Source: Methylococcaceae bacterium UBA975
GTDB taxonomy: Bacteria; Pseudomonadota; Gammaproteobacteria; Methylococcales; Cycloclasticaceae
Direction of reading: 5' to 3'
NCBI GenBank assembly: GCA_002292375.1
Contig: DBBV01000010.1
Coordinates: forward strand, 59,423 to 123,422
Length of the DNA stretch: 64,000 nucleotides
How positions within the stretch are numbered: position 1 is the first letter of the stretch; every line of letters starts with the position of its first letter. A model generated the notes under the pieces. It was not told where the DNA came from. It made no database searches and saw nothing but the letters and a program-made list of their open reading frames with translations. Below are positions 1 through 9,004 of the stretch, one piece after another. Position numbers and translations under genes: made by a program.

Positions 1-35
1 TGGATGCCCAGCGAATAGAAAAACATAGGACTGTC

Positions 36-1358
36 ATGGCTTTGCAAGTTAATTTCCCAAGACTATTAGTAATAGTAGGGCTGCTTTTATTGCTCGTTTT
101 TAGCAACACGGTATTTGCTGGCGGCGGTTATTTTTCTATCGGTTATGGTCACGTAGCTAAACAAACCTCAGGTGCGGTAACGGCAGTGGCCGAAGATGCC
201 TACGCCGGCGCATCCAACCCGGGTAAATTAACGGCAGCAGGCAACCAATTTGAAATGGGTGCTGAGCTTTTTAACCCGCATCGGCGAATTGAACGCAAAG
301 GGGCAACAGGCGATGCCTCGATTTATAATTTTTCAGATAATAGCCGGAATTCTTTTTTTATCATTCCTGATCTCGCGTATGCGCATCAGCTAAACAGTGA
401 TGTCACTATTGGCATTACCGCGTATGCAAATGGCGGCCTAAACAGTGAGTACCCCGGAACAACGGGTATTCCCGGTACCAATGAAAATGAAGAGCAGTGT
501 GGCAGTAAACCCGGTAACTTTTTTTTAGGTTGTGACAAAGTAGGCTTTGATCTAGCGCAGCTGATTATTGCACCCACCATCGCTTGGAAAGTGGCGCCGG
601 GGCATAGTATTGGTGTTGCGCCGTTATTTGCTATCCAAAGTTTTGAGGCGTTTGGCTTTCAAGGCTTAATGCCACTTTCAAAATACCCGTCAAAGATGAC
701 CAATAATGGGCATGATACCGCCTTTGGTGTTGGGGTTCGTGTAGGTTGGTACGCTGAGCCAACACCCTGGTTATCGCTAGGTGCGGCGTATTCGTCAAAA
801 GTGTATATGCAAGAGTTTGATGAATATAAAGGCTTATTTGCGGAAGGCAGTTTTGATATACCGGCCAACTACAGCATTGGTGCGGCGGTAAGGCCAAACG
901 ATAAGTGGCTGATTGCCGTGGATATTCAACGTATTGACTTTAAAGATGTCAGGTCATTGGCTAATAGTGTGCAGAGCTCGTTAGGGCCTGATGCTCCGTT
1001 ATTAGGCAGCTCATCGGGCAGTTCGTTTGGTTGGGATCGTGATCAGACCAATTACCGCTTTGGTTTGACGTATTATGCAACGCAGACACTAACGCTAAGG
1101 GCAGGTTACGCCTATGGTAAACGGGCTAATGATAATGATGTGCAAGCAACCACGCTTAGCATACTAACGCCAAACCCAGAGGAGCAGTTTAGTGTTGGGC
1201 TGAGTTGGAAAACCGAGCAAGGCAATCAGCTACACGTGGGTTATGAACGCTTTGTAAAAGAGCAGTACAGCGGCCCCTCAGCGCTTTTTCCGGGGGCTAC
1301 CGAGTCGGTTACACCGTACGTGAACGCGCTGCATGTAGCGTATACCTGGGCGCTTTAG
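36..1358 (+). CDS. FadL/OmpP1/TodX-family outer-membrane transport protein
   Basis: A 440-residue outer-membrane beta-barrel of the FadL family, whose members pass long-chain fatty acids or aromatic hydrocarbons across the outer membrane. Residues 1-28 form a signal peptide with a long Leu/Val core ending in VFA. The mature N-terminus has the family pattern of a Gly-rich start, an SGAVTAVAEDAYAGASNPG plug-type segment, then alternating aromatic strands ending in an aromatic-rich C-terminus (HVAYTWAL) suited to BAM recognition. Length is typical. The start has an AGGA ribosome site about 6 bases upstream. It converges on thiE and the two genes overlap by 4 bases. The substrate cannot be told from sequence; TodX/XylN-like aromatic uptake and fatty-acid uptake are both possible. 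Confidence 0.88.
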   Translation: MALQVNFPRLLVIVGLLLLLVFSNTVFAGGGYFSIGYGHVAKQTSGAVTAVAEDAYAGASNPGKLTAAGNQFEMGAELFNPHRRIERKGATGDASIYNFSDNSRNSFFIIPDLAYAHQLNSDVTIGITAYANGGLNSEYPGTTGIPGTNENEEQCGSKPGNFFLGCDKVGFDLAQLIIAPTIAWKVAPGHSIGVAPLFAIQSFEAFGFQGLMPLSKYPSKMTNNGHDTAFGVGVRVGWYAEPTPWLSLGAAYSSKVYMQEFDEYKGLFAEGSFDIPANYSIGAAVRPNDKWLIAVDIQRIDFKDVRSLANSVQSSLGPDAPLLGSSSGSSFGWDRDQTNYRFGLTYYATQTLTLRAGYAYGKRANDNDVQATTLSILTPNPEEQFSVGLSWKTEQGNQLHVGYERFVKEQYSGPSALFPGATESVTPYVNALHVAYTWAL

Positions 1359-1984
1359 TCTAAAAATAAGGCACTAAAGTTTTGGCTGTTACGGTAGACA
1401 TCGTCTGCCGCAAACAGCTGTTCTACCACGGCAATGTAATCAGCGCCCGCGTCGATTAGAGCGCTGGCATTAGCCTGATTAATACCACCGATTGCCACCA
1501 CGGGGATAGTGAGTGCTTTTTTGGCTGCAAATAATGTTTCAACGCTTGCCAAGGCTGCACCCGGTTTAGTATTGGAGTTAAAAAAACGGCCAAAGGCCAC
1601 GTAATTAGCACCTTGTCGTTCGGCTTGTATCGCTAGCGATAGGTCGTGATGGCACGTAACGCCAATAAGGGCCGTTTCACCCAGTAAGCTACGAGCGTGT
1701 TGTACGCTGCCATCGGCTTGACCTAAATGTACACCATCTGCATGACAAGCCAACGCCAATACAGGGTCATCGTTAATAATCAAGGGTACTTGATGGCTTG
1801 AACAAAGCGCCTTAAGTGCCTGCGCTCGATGCAACTTTTCATTCGCTGAGCTGATTTTATCGCGATATTGCAAAACCGCAGCGCCGCCTTGTAGCGCCAT
1901 TTTAGCCTTGTGTAATAAAGTAACACCGTTGTCTAAATCAGGTGTTATGGCATACAGTCCTTTGGCGGCAAACAGTTTGTTCAT
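1355..1984 (-). CDS. thiE: Thiamine-phosphate synthase ThiE
   Basis: This TIM-barrel enzyme joins HMP-pyrophosphate and thiazole phosphate to make thiamine phosphate. Visible family motifs are LQYRDK near residue 40 (diphosphate and substrate binding), INDD near 70, DGVHLGQ near 84, FGRFFNSNTKPG near 130 and VVAIGGI near 160. At 209 residues it has the usual length. The ATG overlaps the end of thiD by 4 bases (ATGA), so the two genes are translationally coupled and act at consecutive steps. No thiazole-branch genes (thiS, thiG) are in the window. Confidence 0.95.
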   Translation of the reverse strand: MNKLFAAKGLYAITPDLDNGVTLLHKAKMALQGGAAVLQYRDKISSANEKLHRAQALKALCSSHQVPLIINDDPVLALACHADGVHLGQADGSVQHARSLLGETALIGVTCHHDLSLAIQAERQGANYVAFGRFFNSNTKPGAALASVETLFAAKKALTIPVVAIGGINQANASALIDAGADYIAVVEQLFAADDVYRNSQNFSALFLD

Positions 1985-2763
1985 GGCCGCTGTCTGGCTG
2001 GAAATAATTGCCCTTTGCCTAATTTCAGTGCATTGTTTATCGCCAAATCGGTATACGCTTGTGCGCGCTCAATGGCATCAATAACCGGCAGGCCTTGCGC
2101 TATGAAACCGGCAATGGCTGAGGCAAGCGTACAGCCCGTACCGTGGAATTCGCCTGGCTGTCGTGGCCAGTTAAACGTATTTTTTAAGGCGTTTTGGCAA
2201 AACAAGCTATTACTAATGGTCGATTCATTATCATGCCCGCCGGTCAATAAAACGTATGCAATTTTGAGCTGTAGCAAGGCCAGCCCGATGGCTTGCAAAC
2301 TGGCATCAGTGCTAATACCGCTTAGTTGACGCGCTTCAGGGCTGTTGGGTGTAAGTACGGTGGTTAACGGTAATAGCTGCTCTCTAATAGCGCTTACTAA
2401 ACTGTCATCGGCTAACGCTGTGCCGTCACCGCTGGCTAATACCGGATCAAAAACTACTGGGATGCGTGGGTGTTGTTGCAAAATATGCGCAATAGCCTCG
2501 ACGCAAGCGACTGAACCGGTTAAACCAATTTTAATGACACTAATTGGCAGGTCGTTAAATAAGGCGGTGGCTTGGTCGATCAGGCTGTCGGCGTTTAAGG
2601 GTATTAAACGATGCACAGTGTGGGAGTCTTGTATAGTCAGGCAACTGATAAGGGTGCAAGGGTGACAGCCCAAGCTATTGAGCACCTCAATGTCGGCTTG
2701 TATGCCAGCTCCTCCGGTAGGGTCATGCCCTGAAATACTGAGGACGATGGGTTTTTTATGCAT
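1981..2763 (-). CDS. thiD: Hydroxymethylpyrimidine/phosphomethylpyrimidine kinase ThiD
   Basis: A ribokinase-fold kinase that phosphorylates HMP and HMP-phosphate to HMP-pyrophosphate, the pyrimidine half of thiamine. The substrate-binding N-terminal segment SGHDPTGGAGIQADI (about residues 11-25) and the anion-hole/catalytic segment FHGTGCTLASAIAG (about 207-220) are intact. Length (260) is normal. It is the first gene of a thiD-thiE pair. The 130-base gap up to divergent metH was read on the minus strand for a TPP riboswitch; the CTGAGA core was not found, so regulation is not evident. Confidence 0.95.
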   Translation of the reverse strand: MHKKPIVLSISGHDPTGGAGIQADIEVLNSLGCHPCTLISCLTIQDSHTVHRLIPLNADSLIDQATALFNDLPISVIKIGLTGSVACVEAIAHILQQHPRIPVVFDPVLASGDGTALADDSLVSAIREQLLPLTTVLTPNSPEARQLSGISTDASLQAIGLALLQLKIAYVLLTGGHDNESTISNSLFCQNALKNTFNWPRQPGEFHGTGCTLASAIAGFIAQGLPVIDAIERAQAYTDLAINNALKLGKGQLFPARQRP

Positions 2764-2894
2764 AGTGATTAAAAATGATTTGGCGATAAAGCGCTTAATT
2801 ATCGGTTATTTAGAGGATGTTAGGCTAATAAATAATTAACAACAAGTGCCCGTTTGCGAGCTAAACGCGTAAAATAGGCGATTAATAAAAATTT

Positions 2895-5800
2895 ATGACA
2901 TACAGACTGATGACCCAAACAAAAAAACATACCCAGCTCCTCGATTTACTGCAACAGCGTATCCTGATGCTTGATGGTGCAATGGGTACGATGATCCAGT
3001 CTTATCAATTTAGCGAAGCGGATTATCGTGGCGAACGTTTTGCTGATTGGCCGAGTGACATAAAAGGCAATAACGATTTATTGTCATTAACCCAAGCCGA
3101 TAGTATTCGTGCGATTCATTTAGCCTACCTTGAAGCCGGTGCGGATATTATTGAAACCAACACCTTTAATTCAACGCGTGTGGCGATGGCTGATTACGAT
3201 ATGCAAGAACTATCGTACGAGATTAACGAGCAATCGGCGCGACTTGCACGGCAAGCAGCGAACGATATTGAAGCAAAATACCCGGGCCGTGCATGCTTTG
3301 TTGCCGGGGTCCTTGGGCCCACTAATCGCACCGCGAGTATTTCCCCCGATGTTAATGATCCTGCGTTTAGAAACATCAGCTTTGATGAACTGGTTGATTC
3401 ATACACCGAGTCAATGGATGCCTTATTAAAAGGCGGTGCAGACATTATTTTGGTTGAAACCATTTTCGATACCTTAAATGCCAAGGCAGCGCTCTTTGCT
3501 ATCGCGCAATATTTTGATCAGCACCAAGTGGTCTATCCTGTGATGATTTCCGGCACCATTACCGATGCGTCCGGGCGAACCTTATCAGGCCAAGTAACCG
3601 AAGCGTTTTGGAATTCGGTGCGGCATATTAAGCCTATTAGCATTGGTCTTAACTGCGCCTTGGGCGCAGCGGAATTACGCCAATATATTGAAGAGCTGTC
3701 ACGGATTGCTGATACAAATGTGTCCGCACATCCAAACGCGGGTTTACCGAATGAGTTTGGTGGTTATGACGAAACGCCGGAAGACATGGCAAACCATATT
3801 CAAGAATGGGCGCAGAGTGGGTTTTTAAATATTATTGGTGGTTGCTGTGGCACTACACCTGAATTTATTAGCGCGATGAAACAGGCGGTAAGTGAAGCGG
3901 CGCCTAGAGCCATTCCCACGGTAGAAACGGCGTGCCGTTTGTCGGGACTTGAAGCGATGACAATCCGCGACGATTCGTTATTTGTTAATGTTGGTGAACG
4001 AACCAATGTGACCGGTTCGGCGCGTTTTAAACGCCTGATTAAGGAACAAGACTACGAAGCAGCGTTGGACGTGGCGCGTCAGCAAGTGGAAAGCGGCGCG
4101 CAGGTCATCGACGTAAATATGGACGAAGGGATGTTGGAGTCAAAACAAGCGATGGTGCGCTTCTTAAGCTTGATAGCGTCCGAACCCGATATTTCTGTGG
4201 TACCCGTCATGATCGATTCATCCAAATGGGATATTCTGGAAGCCGGTCTCAAGTGTGTGCAGGGTAAAGGCATTGTGAACTCGATCAGCCTAAAAGAGGG
4301 CGAAGAAATTTTTATCGAGCAAGCAAAAACCATCATGCGGTATGGAGCGGCTGTTATTGTGATGGCGTTTGATGAAGTAGGGCAGGCCGATACGTTTGAA
4401 CGCAAAGTGGACATTTGTACTCGTGCCTATAAAGTGCTTACCGAAAAAGTAGGCTTTCCGGCCGAAGACATTATCTTTGATCCGAATATTTTTGCAGTCG
4501 CAACCGGCATCGAAGAGCACGATAATTACGCCGTTGATTTTATCGAAGCAACGCGGGTGATCAAACAAACCTTGCCCCATGCGATGGTGTCGGGTGGGGT
4601 GTCAAACGTGTCGTTTTCCTTTCGTGGCAACGACAAAGTGCGCGAAGCGATTCATGCAGTATTTCTCTATCACGCGATTAAAGCGGGAATGGATATGGGT
4701 ATTGTGAACGCCGGACAATTAGCCGTGTATGACGATATTCCAAACGATTTACGAGAGTGCGTCGAAGACGTTATTTTAAATCGCAAGCCCAGTAACGGAA
4801 TCAGTGCGACAGAAAACCTGTTAAACATTGCCGCGAACTACCTCGATGATGGGTCTGGTGAAGCGGCAAAAGAGGCGGCTGAATGGCGCTCATGGCCGGT
4901 GGGTAAACGTTTAGAGCACTCGTTGGTAAAAGGCATTACCGAATTTATTGATGAAGATACCGAATTAGCTCGACAAGCCGCTGACAGACCCTTGCATGTG
5001 ATTGAAGGGCCGTTGATGGATGGCATGAACGTGGTGGGTGATCTATTTGGTGCCGGCAAAATGTTTTTGCCGCAAGTGGTTAAATCTGCACGCGTCATGA
5101 AAAAAGCGGTGGCGTATTTAATGCCCTTTATGGAAGCCGAAAAGGGCGACGTTATAGCCAGCAACGGTAAAGTACTGATGGCAACCGTTAAAGGCGACGT
5201 GCACGATATTGGCAAAAACATTGTTGGCGTGGTGTTGCAGTGTAATGGTTTTGAAGTGATCGACTTGGGCGTCATGGTGCCTGCAGATACTATTCTTAAA
5301 CAAGCGCGTGAACATAAGGTGGATGTTATTGGCCTGAGTGGCTTAATTACCCCATCGCTAGATGAAATGGTGCATATGGCAAAAGAAATGCAGCGCCAAG
5401 GCTTTAATGTGCCCCTGATGATTGGTGGAGCAACCACCTCGCGCGCGCATACAGCGGTCAAGATCGAACCGAACTATACCGGTGCCAGTGTGTATGTCAC
5501 CGATGCATCACGCTCGGTGGGTGTGCTGACGAACCTGCTCGATAAAGACGCCGCCAATGATTACCAACAAAAAATTCGCGCTGAGTATGCAGAGGTACGC
5601 GAGCGGCATAAGGGTCGGCAATCGACTAAACGCCAATTAAATCTTGACGCTGCACGCAATAACGCGCCAGACATTGATTGGGACGCTTATTCGCCAGTTA
5701 AACCCAACTTTTTGGGAACGCGTGTATTAAACGATTACCCGCTGGAAGAGATTGCGGGCTTTATTGATTGGTCACCGTTTTTCCAAACGTGGGAGCTAGC

Positions 5801-6623
5801 AGGCAGCTACCCAAAAATTTTAGATGATGAGGTGATCGGTCACCACGCGCGGGATTTGCTAAAAGACGCGCAAGCCATGTTAAAGAAAATCATTGACGAA
5901 AAATGGCTCACGGCGCGAGCCGCATTTGGGTTTTTCCCGGCCAATAGCCGTGTGGATGATGTGTTGCTTTATCAAGACGAGGCGCGGAATGAACAAATTG
6001 CCGTATTGCACCACTTGCGGCAACAAAACATTAAACCGCCGGGGCGTAAAAACTATTGTCTTGCCGATTATGTGGCGCCTGAAAATTCAGCGGTGAGTGA
6101 TTATGTGGGCGCGTTTGCCGTAACCGCAGGCATCGGTATCGAAGCACACATTAAACGCTTTGAAGCAGATCACGATGACTACCAATCCATTATGATCAAA
6201 GCCTTGGCTGATCGTTTAGCAGAGGCATTTGCGGAGTGTTTGCATCAAAAAGTGCGCAAAGAGTATTGGGCTTATGCGGCTGACGAATCGTTGGCTAACG
6301 AAGACTTAATAGGGGAAAAATACAGCGGTATTCGTCCAGCACCCGGTTACCCCGCGTGCCCAGATCATACCGAAAAGGCCACTTTGTTTTCCTTGTTAAA
6401 CGCAACGGAAGCGGCGGGTATAGAGCTAACCGAAAGCTTTGCTATGTACCCAACAGCAGCGGTCAGCGGTTGGTATTTTTCACACCCAGAAGCAAAATAC
6501 TTTAATGTTGGCAAACTGAAAAAAGACCAAGTAGAAGACTACGCCGAGCGCAAGGGTGAATCGGTGGATTATGTTGAACAGTGGTTAGCATCGAGTTTGG
6601 CGTACGACCCCGATGACAACTAA
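2895..6623 (+). CDS. metH: Cobalamin-dependent methionine synthase MetH
   Basis: Transfers a methyl group from 5-methyl-THF through cobalamin to homocysteine, making methionine. All four modules are present over about 1242 residues. The homocysteine-binding domain covers about residues 20-330, with zinc ligands in IGLNCALGA and GGCCGTTPE. The pterin-binding domain (about 355-620) begins FVNVGERTNVTGSARF. The cobalamin cap and Rossmann domain (about 660-890) carries GDVHDIGKNI, supplying the lower-axial His. The AdoMet reactivation domain (about 920-1240) carries RPAPGYPACPDH. Two in-frame starts exist, 2895 and 2910; the later fits the E. coli N-terminus slightly better and neither has a strong ribosome site. 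No cobalamin riboswitch was recognised in the short leader. Confidence 0.97.
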   Translation: MTYRLMTQTKKHTQLLDLLQQRILMLDGAMGTMIQSYQFSEADYRGERFADWPSDIKGNNDLLSLTQADSIRAIHLAYLEAGADIIETNTFNSTRVAMADYDMQELSYEINEQSARLARQAANDIEAKYPGRACFVAGVLGPTNRTASISPDVNDPAFRNISFDELVDSYTESMDALLKGGADIILVETIFDTLNAKAALFAIAQYFDQHQVVYPVMISGTITDASGRTLSGQVTEAFWNSVRHIKPISIGLNCALGAAELRQYIEELSRIADTNVSAHPNAGLPNEFGGYDETPEDMANHIQEWAQSGFLNIIGGCCGTTPEFISAMKQAVSEAAPRAIPTVETACRLSGLEAMTIRDDSLFVNVGERTNVTGSARFKRLIKEQDYEAALDVARQQVESGAQVIDVNMDEGMLESKQAMVRFLSLIASEPDISVVPVMIDSSKWDILEAGLKCVQGKGIVNSISLKEGEEIFIEQAKTIMRYGAAVIVMAFDEVGQADTFERKVDICTRAYKVLTEKVGFPAEDIIFDPNIFAVATGIEEHDNYAVDFIEATRVIKQTLPHAMVSGGVSNVSFSFRGNDKVREAIHAVFLYHAIKAGMDMGIVNAGQLAVYDDIPNDLRECVEDVILNRKPSNGISATENLLNIAANYLDDGSGEAAKEAAEWRSWPVGKRLEHSLVKGITEFIDEDTELARQAADRPLHVIEGPLMDGMNVVGDLFGAGKMFLPQVVKSARVMKKAVAYLMPFMEAEKGDVIASNGKVLMATVKGDVHDIGKNIVGVVLQCNGFEVIDLGVMVPADTILKQAREHKVDVIGLSGLITPSLDEMVHMAKEMQRQGFNVPLMIGGATTSRAHTAVKIEPNYTGASVYVTDASRSVGVLTNLLDKDAANDYQQKIRAEYAEVRERHKGRQSTKRQLNLDAARNNAPDIDWDAYSPVKPNFLGTRVLNDYPLEEIAGFIDWSPFFQTWELAGSYPKILDDEVIGHHARDLLKDAQAMLKKIIDEKWLTARAAFGFFPANSRVDDVLLYQDEARNEQIAVLHHLRQQNIKPPGRKNYCLADYVAPENSAVSDYVGAFAVTAGIGIEAHIKRFEADHDDYQSIMIKALADRLAEAFAECLHQKVRKEYWAYAADESLANEDLIGEKYSGIRPAPGYPACPDHTEKATLFSLLNATEAAGIELTESFAMYPTAAVSGWYFSHPEAKYFNVGKLKKDQVEDYAERKGESVDYVEQWLASSLAYDPDDN

Positions 6624-6885
6624 GTTAAGCTTTTACACCACCGCTGGTTGTCACTTGTGTGAACAGGCAAAAGCCTTGTTGCAGCAACTATTAGTCCATC
6701 ATCCCGGTCGCTATCAAATTGAAGTGATCGACATTGTTGAGTCCGATGCATTGATAGAGCAGTATGGCCATCATATCCCTGTGCTTTCCGGTCATCAACA
6801 AGGGCAAACGGCGTTGCATTGGCCATTTGACTACATTGATCTACTTGCTTACCTTGAGCTAACACCTGTTAATGCCGAATCGTAA
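6613..6885 (+). CDS. Glutaredoxin-like (DUF836-type) thiol protein
   Basis: A 90-residue thioredoxin-fold protein beginning with a beta strand and a redox motif in FYTTAGCHLCEQAKALL, i.e. CHLC at about residues 13-16. This is characteristic of the small glutaredoxin-like family PF05768. A cis-Pro region is seen in HHIPVLSG at about residue 52. The start overlaps the end of metH by 11 bases in another frame, implying co-transcription and coupled translation. A role in thiol redox exchange is inferred from the family; no partner is identified. Confidence 0.85.
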   Translation: MTTKLSFYTTAGCHLCEQAKALLQQLLVHHPGRYQIEVIDIVESDALIEQYGHHIPVLSGHQQGQTALHWPFDYIDLLAYLELTPVNAES

Positions 6886-7042
6886 AGGGACAGCAAAATT
6901 TGCCTATATGATGCTGGTACTGTCGGTAATAGCAGTCTTAATGGGCGTGGCGGTGCTGTATTGGATTATGCAGTTGGATGCCGCCCGTTTACCTGACTCG
7001 CAAGGGCTTAGTCTATTAGGTTTCGGTTTATTAATAGCTTAG
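6872..7042 (+). CDS. Small single-pass membrane protein, 56 aa
   Basis: A short reading frame not previously listed. It starts ATG at 6872, 14 bases inside the 3' end of the glutaredoxin-like gene, and ends TAG at 7042. The product has a short basic N-terminus (MPNRKGTAKF), then one strongly hydrophobic stretch, about residues 11-33 (AYMMLVLSVIAVLMGVAVLY), and a short tail. This is the shape of small inner-membrane proteins translated by coupling to an upstream gene. Function unknown. Support is positional and compositional only, so it could still be a chance ORF. Confidence 0.5.
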   Translation: MPNRKGTAKFAYMMLVLSVIAVLMGVAVLYWIMQLDAARLPDSQGLSLLGFGLLIA

Positions 7043-7194
7043 GTCTTATTTGGTTTTTAGTTCTGTTAAGCTATAAATTGGATTTATGTAGCGCGACGCT
7101 GAATTTGAAACATTCTTACATTCAATCTGCATCTGATGATTGGAGCCGTTTTACACTCAATTTGAATCAAATTAAAAACGTCTTCAATTTATCT

Positions 7195-7542
7195 TCAAAC
7201 TCTCTTCAAACGATTATCAGGTTTTTCGGCTTTTTCTAGTTGTTTGTATCTTTCTGTTACTAACTCATGCAGTAGCTTTTTAATTGCATGCTCGAGTTGA
7301 CTAGCGGCTTCCTTTGAAATGCTATGTACATATCCAGAGCGGTGACCATACGAATGGTCTGGTAATAGGCAGTTTCTCGCTAGTACTTGCACACTGCCAT
7401 CGATGTACCCTTCTATATAGATACGGTGCTCATCAAGCACCTTATCTGCTTCAACTCCCCGGTAATCCCAATGTAGGTCGTAGTACTTACCATTTTTGAC
7501 GTGATACACCTGTGGCAAGGCTTCAGCTAATGAGTAGTCCAT
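7195..7542 (-). CDS. Hypothetical protein, 115 aa
   Basis: I do not recognise a family. The protein is rich in Tyr, His and Asp in its first half (KNGKYYDLHWDYRG), has a central beta-like segment (IYIEGYIDGSVQVLA), and ends in an amphipathic, highly charged helix of about 40 residues (SQLEHAIKKLLHELVTERYK). No signal peptide or membrane span. It stands alone, with 150 bases before it and 200 after it without genes, next to the toxin-antitoxin pair. This suggests an accessory gene. Confidence 0.6.
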   Translation of the reverse strand: MDYSLAEALPQVYHVKNGKYYDLHWDYRGVEADKVLDEHRIYIEGYIDGSVQVLARNCLLPDHSYGHRSGYVHSISKEAASQLEHAIKKLLHELVTERYKQLEKAEKPDNRLKRV

Positions 7543-7748
7543 GTGTTACCTATTTATATGCAAGGAAACCACAATTTAACATCATTACCAGTTCCAGATC
7601 AAAAGCTCATTGGCTTGTTTTTTGTTGTGACTACAAGACATTTAGGGTCAGAGTAAAAACTATTGACAGTATAAAGCTTATATCGAGTTGAGCTGCCTTG
7701 TCCCTTGACCATCAACTTATTTTTTGTGTTCGGCCTTGGTCTTGAAAT

Positions 7749-8078
7749 TTATTGAATAATCGCTTTAGCTAATTCAGTAACTTTACTGACCATTAATTCA
7801 GGCGCTTTCTCAATAAGCTCTATTTGTCGATTATCGAAATCGAGTGATTTCATTTGGTGAATAAGTACCGAGCCTTTTGTCACTGTTTGTTCAGGTAAAA
7901 CGACTTCAAGTTTCATCTGACGTATGGTGCTAGTGATTGGGGCAACAACAGCAAAGCCGGTATGTTCATTAAATATTTTTCGAGAAATTACAAAGGCTGG
8001 TCTGCGTTTCATTATTTCTTTTCCTGCGCTTGGATCGAAATTGAGAGAAACAATGTCACCTTTATCAGGGATGTACAT
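7749..8078 (-). CDS. mazF: MazF/PemK-family endoribonuclease toxin
   Basis: This 109-residue protein matches the MazF/PemK/ChpB fold. It has an N-terminal MYIPDKGDIVSLNFDPSAGKE with the conserved basic-loop Arg/Pro segment RRPAFVIS, the strand AVVAPITST (catalytic Thr region), and VLIHQMKSLDF, equivalent to the family's dimer-interface motif. Family members cleave mRNA at short sequence motifs until neutralised. It overlaps the preceding antitoxin by 1 base, the usual order (antitoxin first). Which member of the family (MazF or ChpB) is not decidable here. Confidence 0.9.
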   Translation of the reverse strand: MYIPDKGDIVSLNFDPSAGKEIMKRRPAFVISRKIFNEHTGFAVVAPITSTIRQMKLEVVLPEQTVTKGSVLIHQMKSLDFDNRQIELIEKAPELMVSKVTELAKAIIQ

Positions 8079-8332
8079 TAAACCTCCTTGCCAGACGGGT
8101 TAGCATCAATCCACTCTCGATCTTCTTCTGTCACCTTAAAACATGCTTTCGGGCTACCCGCCAAAAGTACTTCAAGACTAAGCTCTTCTTCAATGGGTGT
8201 TAAAACTATCTTGTTATCCTTAATGGACAGATCAAGTTTTGAGCCAACGCGTAAACCTAACGTTTTTATGATCGCTTTTGGAATGCTAACTATATTAGCT
8301 CCACCTGACTGTCTAACTGATATTGCTGTCAT
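8078..8332 (-). CDS. mazE: MazE/ChpS-type AbrB-fold antitoxin
   Basis: An 84-residue protein with an N-terminal swapped-hairpin AbrB domain (SVRQSGGANIVSIPKAIIKTL, then RVGSKLDLSIKDNKIVLTP). This domain binds DNA as a dimer. The acidic C-terminal tail (about residues 50-84, VTEEDREWIDANPSGKEV) is the type that wraps and inhibits MazF. A strong AGGGAGG ribosome site lies 7 bases before the ATG. Autoregulation by MazE and the MazEF complex is expected and fits the palindromes upstream. Confidence 0.88.
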   Translation of the reverse strand: MTAISVRQSGGANIVSIPKAIIKTLGLRVGSKLDLSIKDNKIVLTPIEEELSLEVLLAGSPKACFKVTEEDREWIDANPSGKEV

Positions 8333-8360
8333 AACATAGCCTCCCTAAATATTAACAAAG

Positions 8361-8404
8361 TTATACTATCGTATAATGTAATTATTTATTTTACAATAGT
8401 ATAA
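8361..8404 (-). promoter_or_regulatory. Palindromic operator/promoter of the mazEF pair
   Basis: An exact 9-base inverted repeat, TTATACTAT (8361-8369) and ATAGTATAA (8396-8404), flanks an AT-rich core just upstream of mazE. The left arm also forms its own palindrome, TTATAC-TATC-GTATAA (8361-8376). Read on the minus strand, TTGTAA and TACGAT lie 17 bases apart and could serve as -35 and -10. AbrB-fold antitoxins commonly bind such repeats. The repeats are seen directly; the operator role is inferred. Confidence 0.6.
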
Positions 8405-8568
8405 CTATGCTATTCTTTTTAAAAATGAAAAGGAGCTGGATTGATTAGATGGGCAAAATTCATCGTCTAGGACGATAAATTAACGTTAACTTCACCGCGT
8501 TTTAACGGTCGCAATTTAACCGCAATAGCTGAGACTATTGCGGTCAATGCTGTTGCAGGCGATAAACC

Positions 8569-8982
8569 TTAGGCTGTCGGCATGTGTTCAAACTCGGCCC
8601 TTTCAATACCTTGTTTTAACCAGTCCATCTTTGATGCACACCAAATGTCGGCAGTGGGTTTATAGCTGGAGGTGTCGTCTAAGGTGCCGGCTTTAACGAT
8701 GGTAAGCCCAGGCATTGCATCGGCCTCGGTGTAAAGTGCTGAGCCACAGCGATTGCAGAAGTAACGACGTAGTGGTAGCCCGCTATCACCCTGATCAAGG
8801 TACATGGTTAAGGTATCGCCGGTTATTTTAAACGCCTCTGCAGGAACAACGGTATTGCTTGAGAAAGCCGATCCGCTTGCCTTTTGGCAATGTGTGCAGT
8901 GGCAGTTTGCCAGCATTACAGGGTCGGCACTAATTTCATAGTGCATGGATCCACATAAACATTGACCGCTTTGATTACTCAT
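8569..8982 (-). CDS. GFA/CENP-V zinc-binding family protein
   Basis: A protein of the glutathione-dependent formaldehyde-activating (GFA, PF04828) family. Zinc-ligand patterns are visible: QCLCGSMHYEI near residue 7, NCHCTHCQKASGSAFSSN near 27, and RYFCNRCGSALY near 75. The start was set at ATG 8982, which has GGAGAG 4 bases upstream, giving 137 residues; a longer upstream frame has no support. It lies 22 bases behind purU on the same strand, so it is probably the last gene of moaC-HIT-purU-GFA. Many family members do not act on formaldehyde, so the substrate is open. Confidence 0.85.
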   Translation of the reverse strand: MSNQSGQCLCGSMHYEISADPVMLANCHCTHCQKASGSAFSSNTVVPAEAFKITGDTLTMYLDQGDSGLPLRRYFCNRCGSALYTEADAMPGLTIVKAGTLDDTSSYKPTADIWCASKMDWLKQGIERAEFEHMPTA

Positions 8983-9004
8983 GTTGCTCTCCTTAGGTTT
9001 AACA

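Noticed and set aside
1..18. Five codons ending in TAG (W-M-P-S-E-stop) at the very start of the window
   Set aside because: Could be the tail of an upstream gene, but 18 bases are too few to support any call.
2764..2894. Possible TPP or cobalamin riboswitch between thiD and metH
   Set aside because: Neither the CTGAGA core of THI boxes nor a B12-box-like segment could be seen on either strand, and the gap is short for two regulators.
4838..5461. 207-aa minus-strand frame opposite metH
   Set aside because: Lies fully within the cobalamin-binding part of metH and looks like antisense noise.
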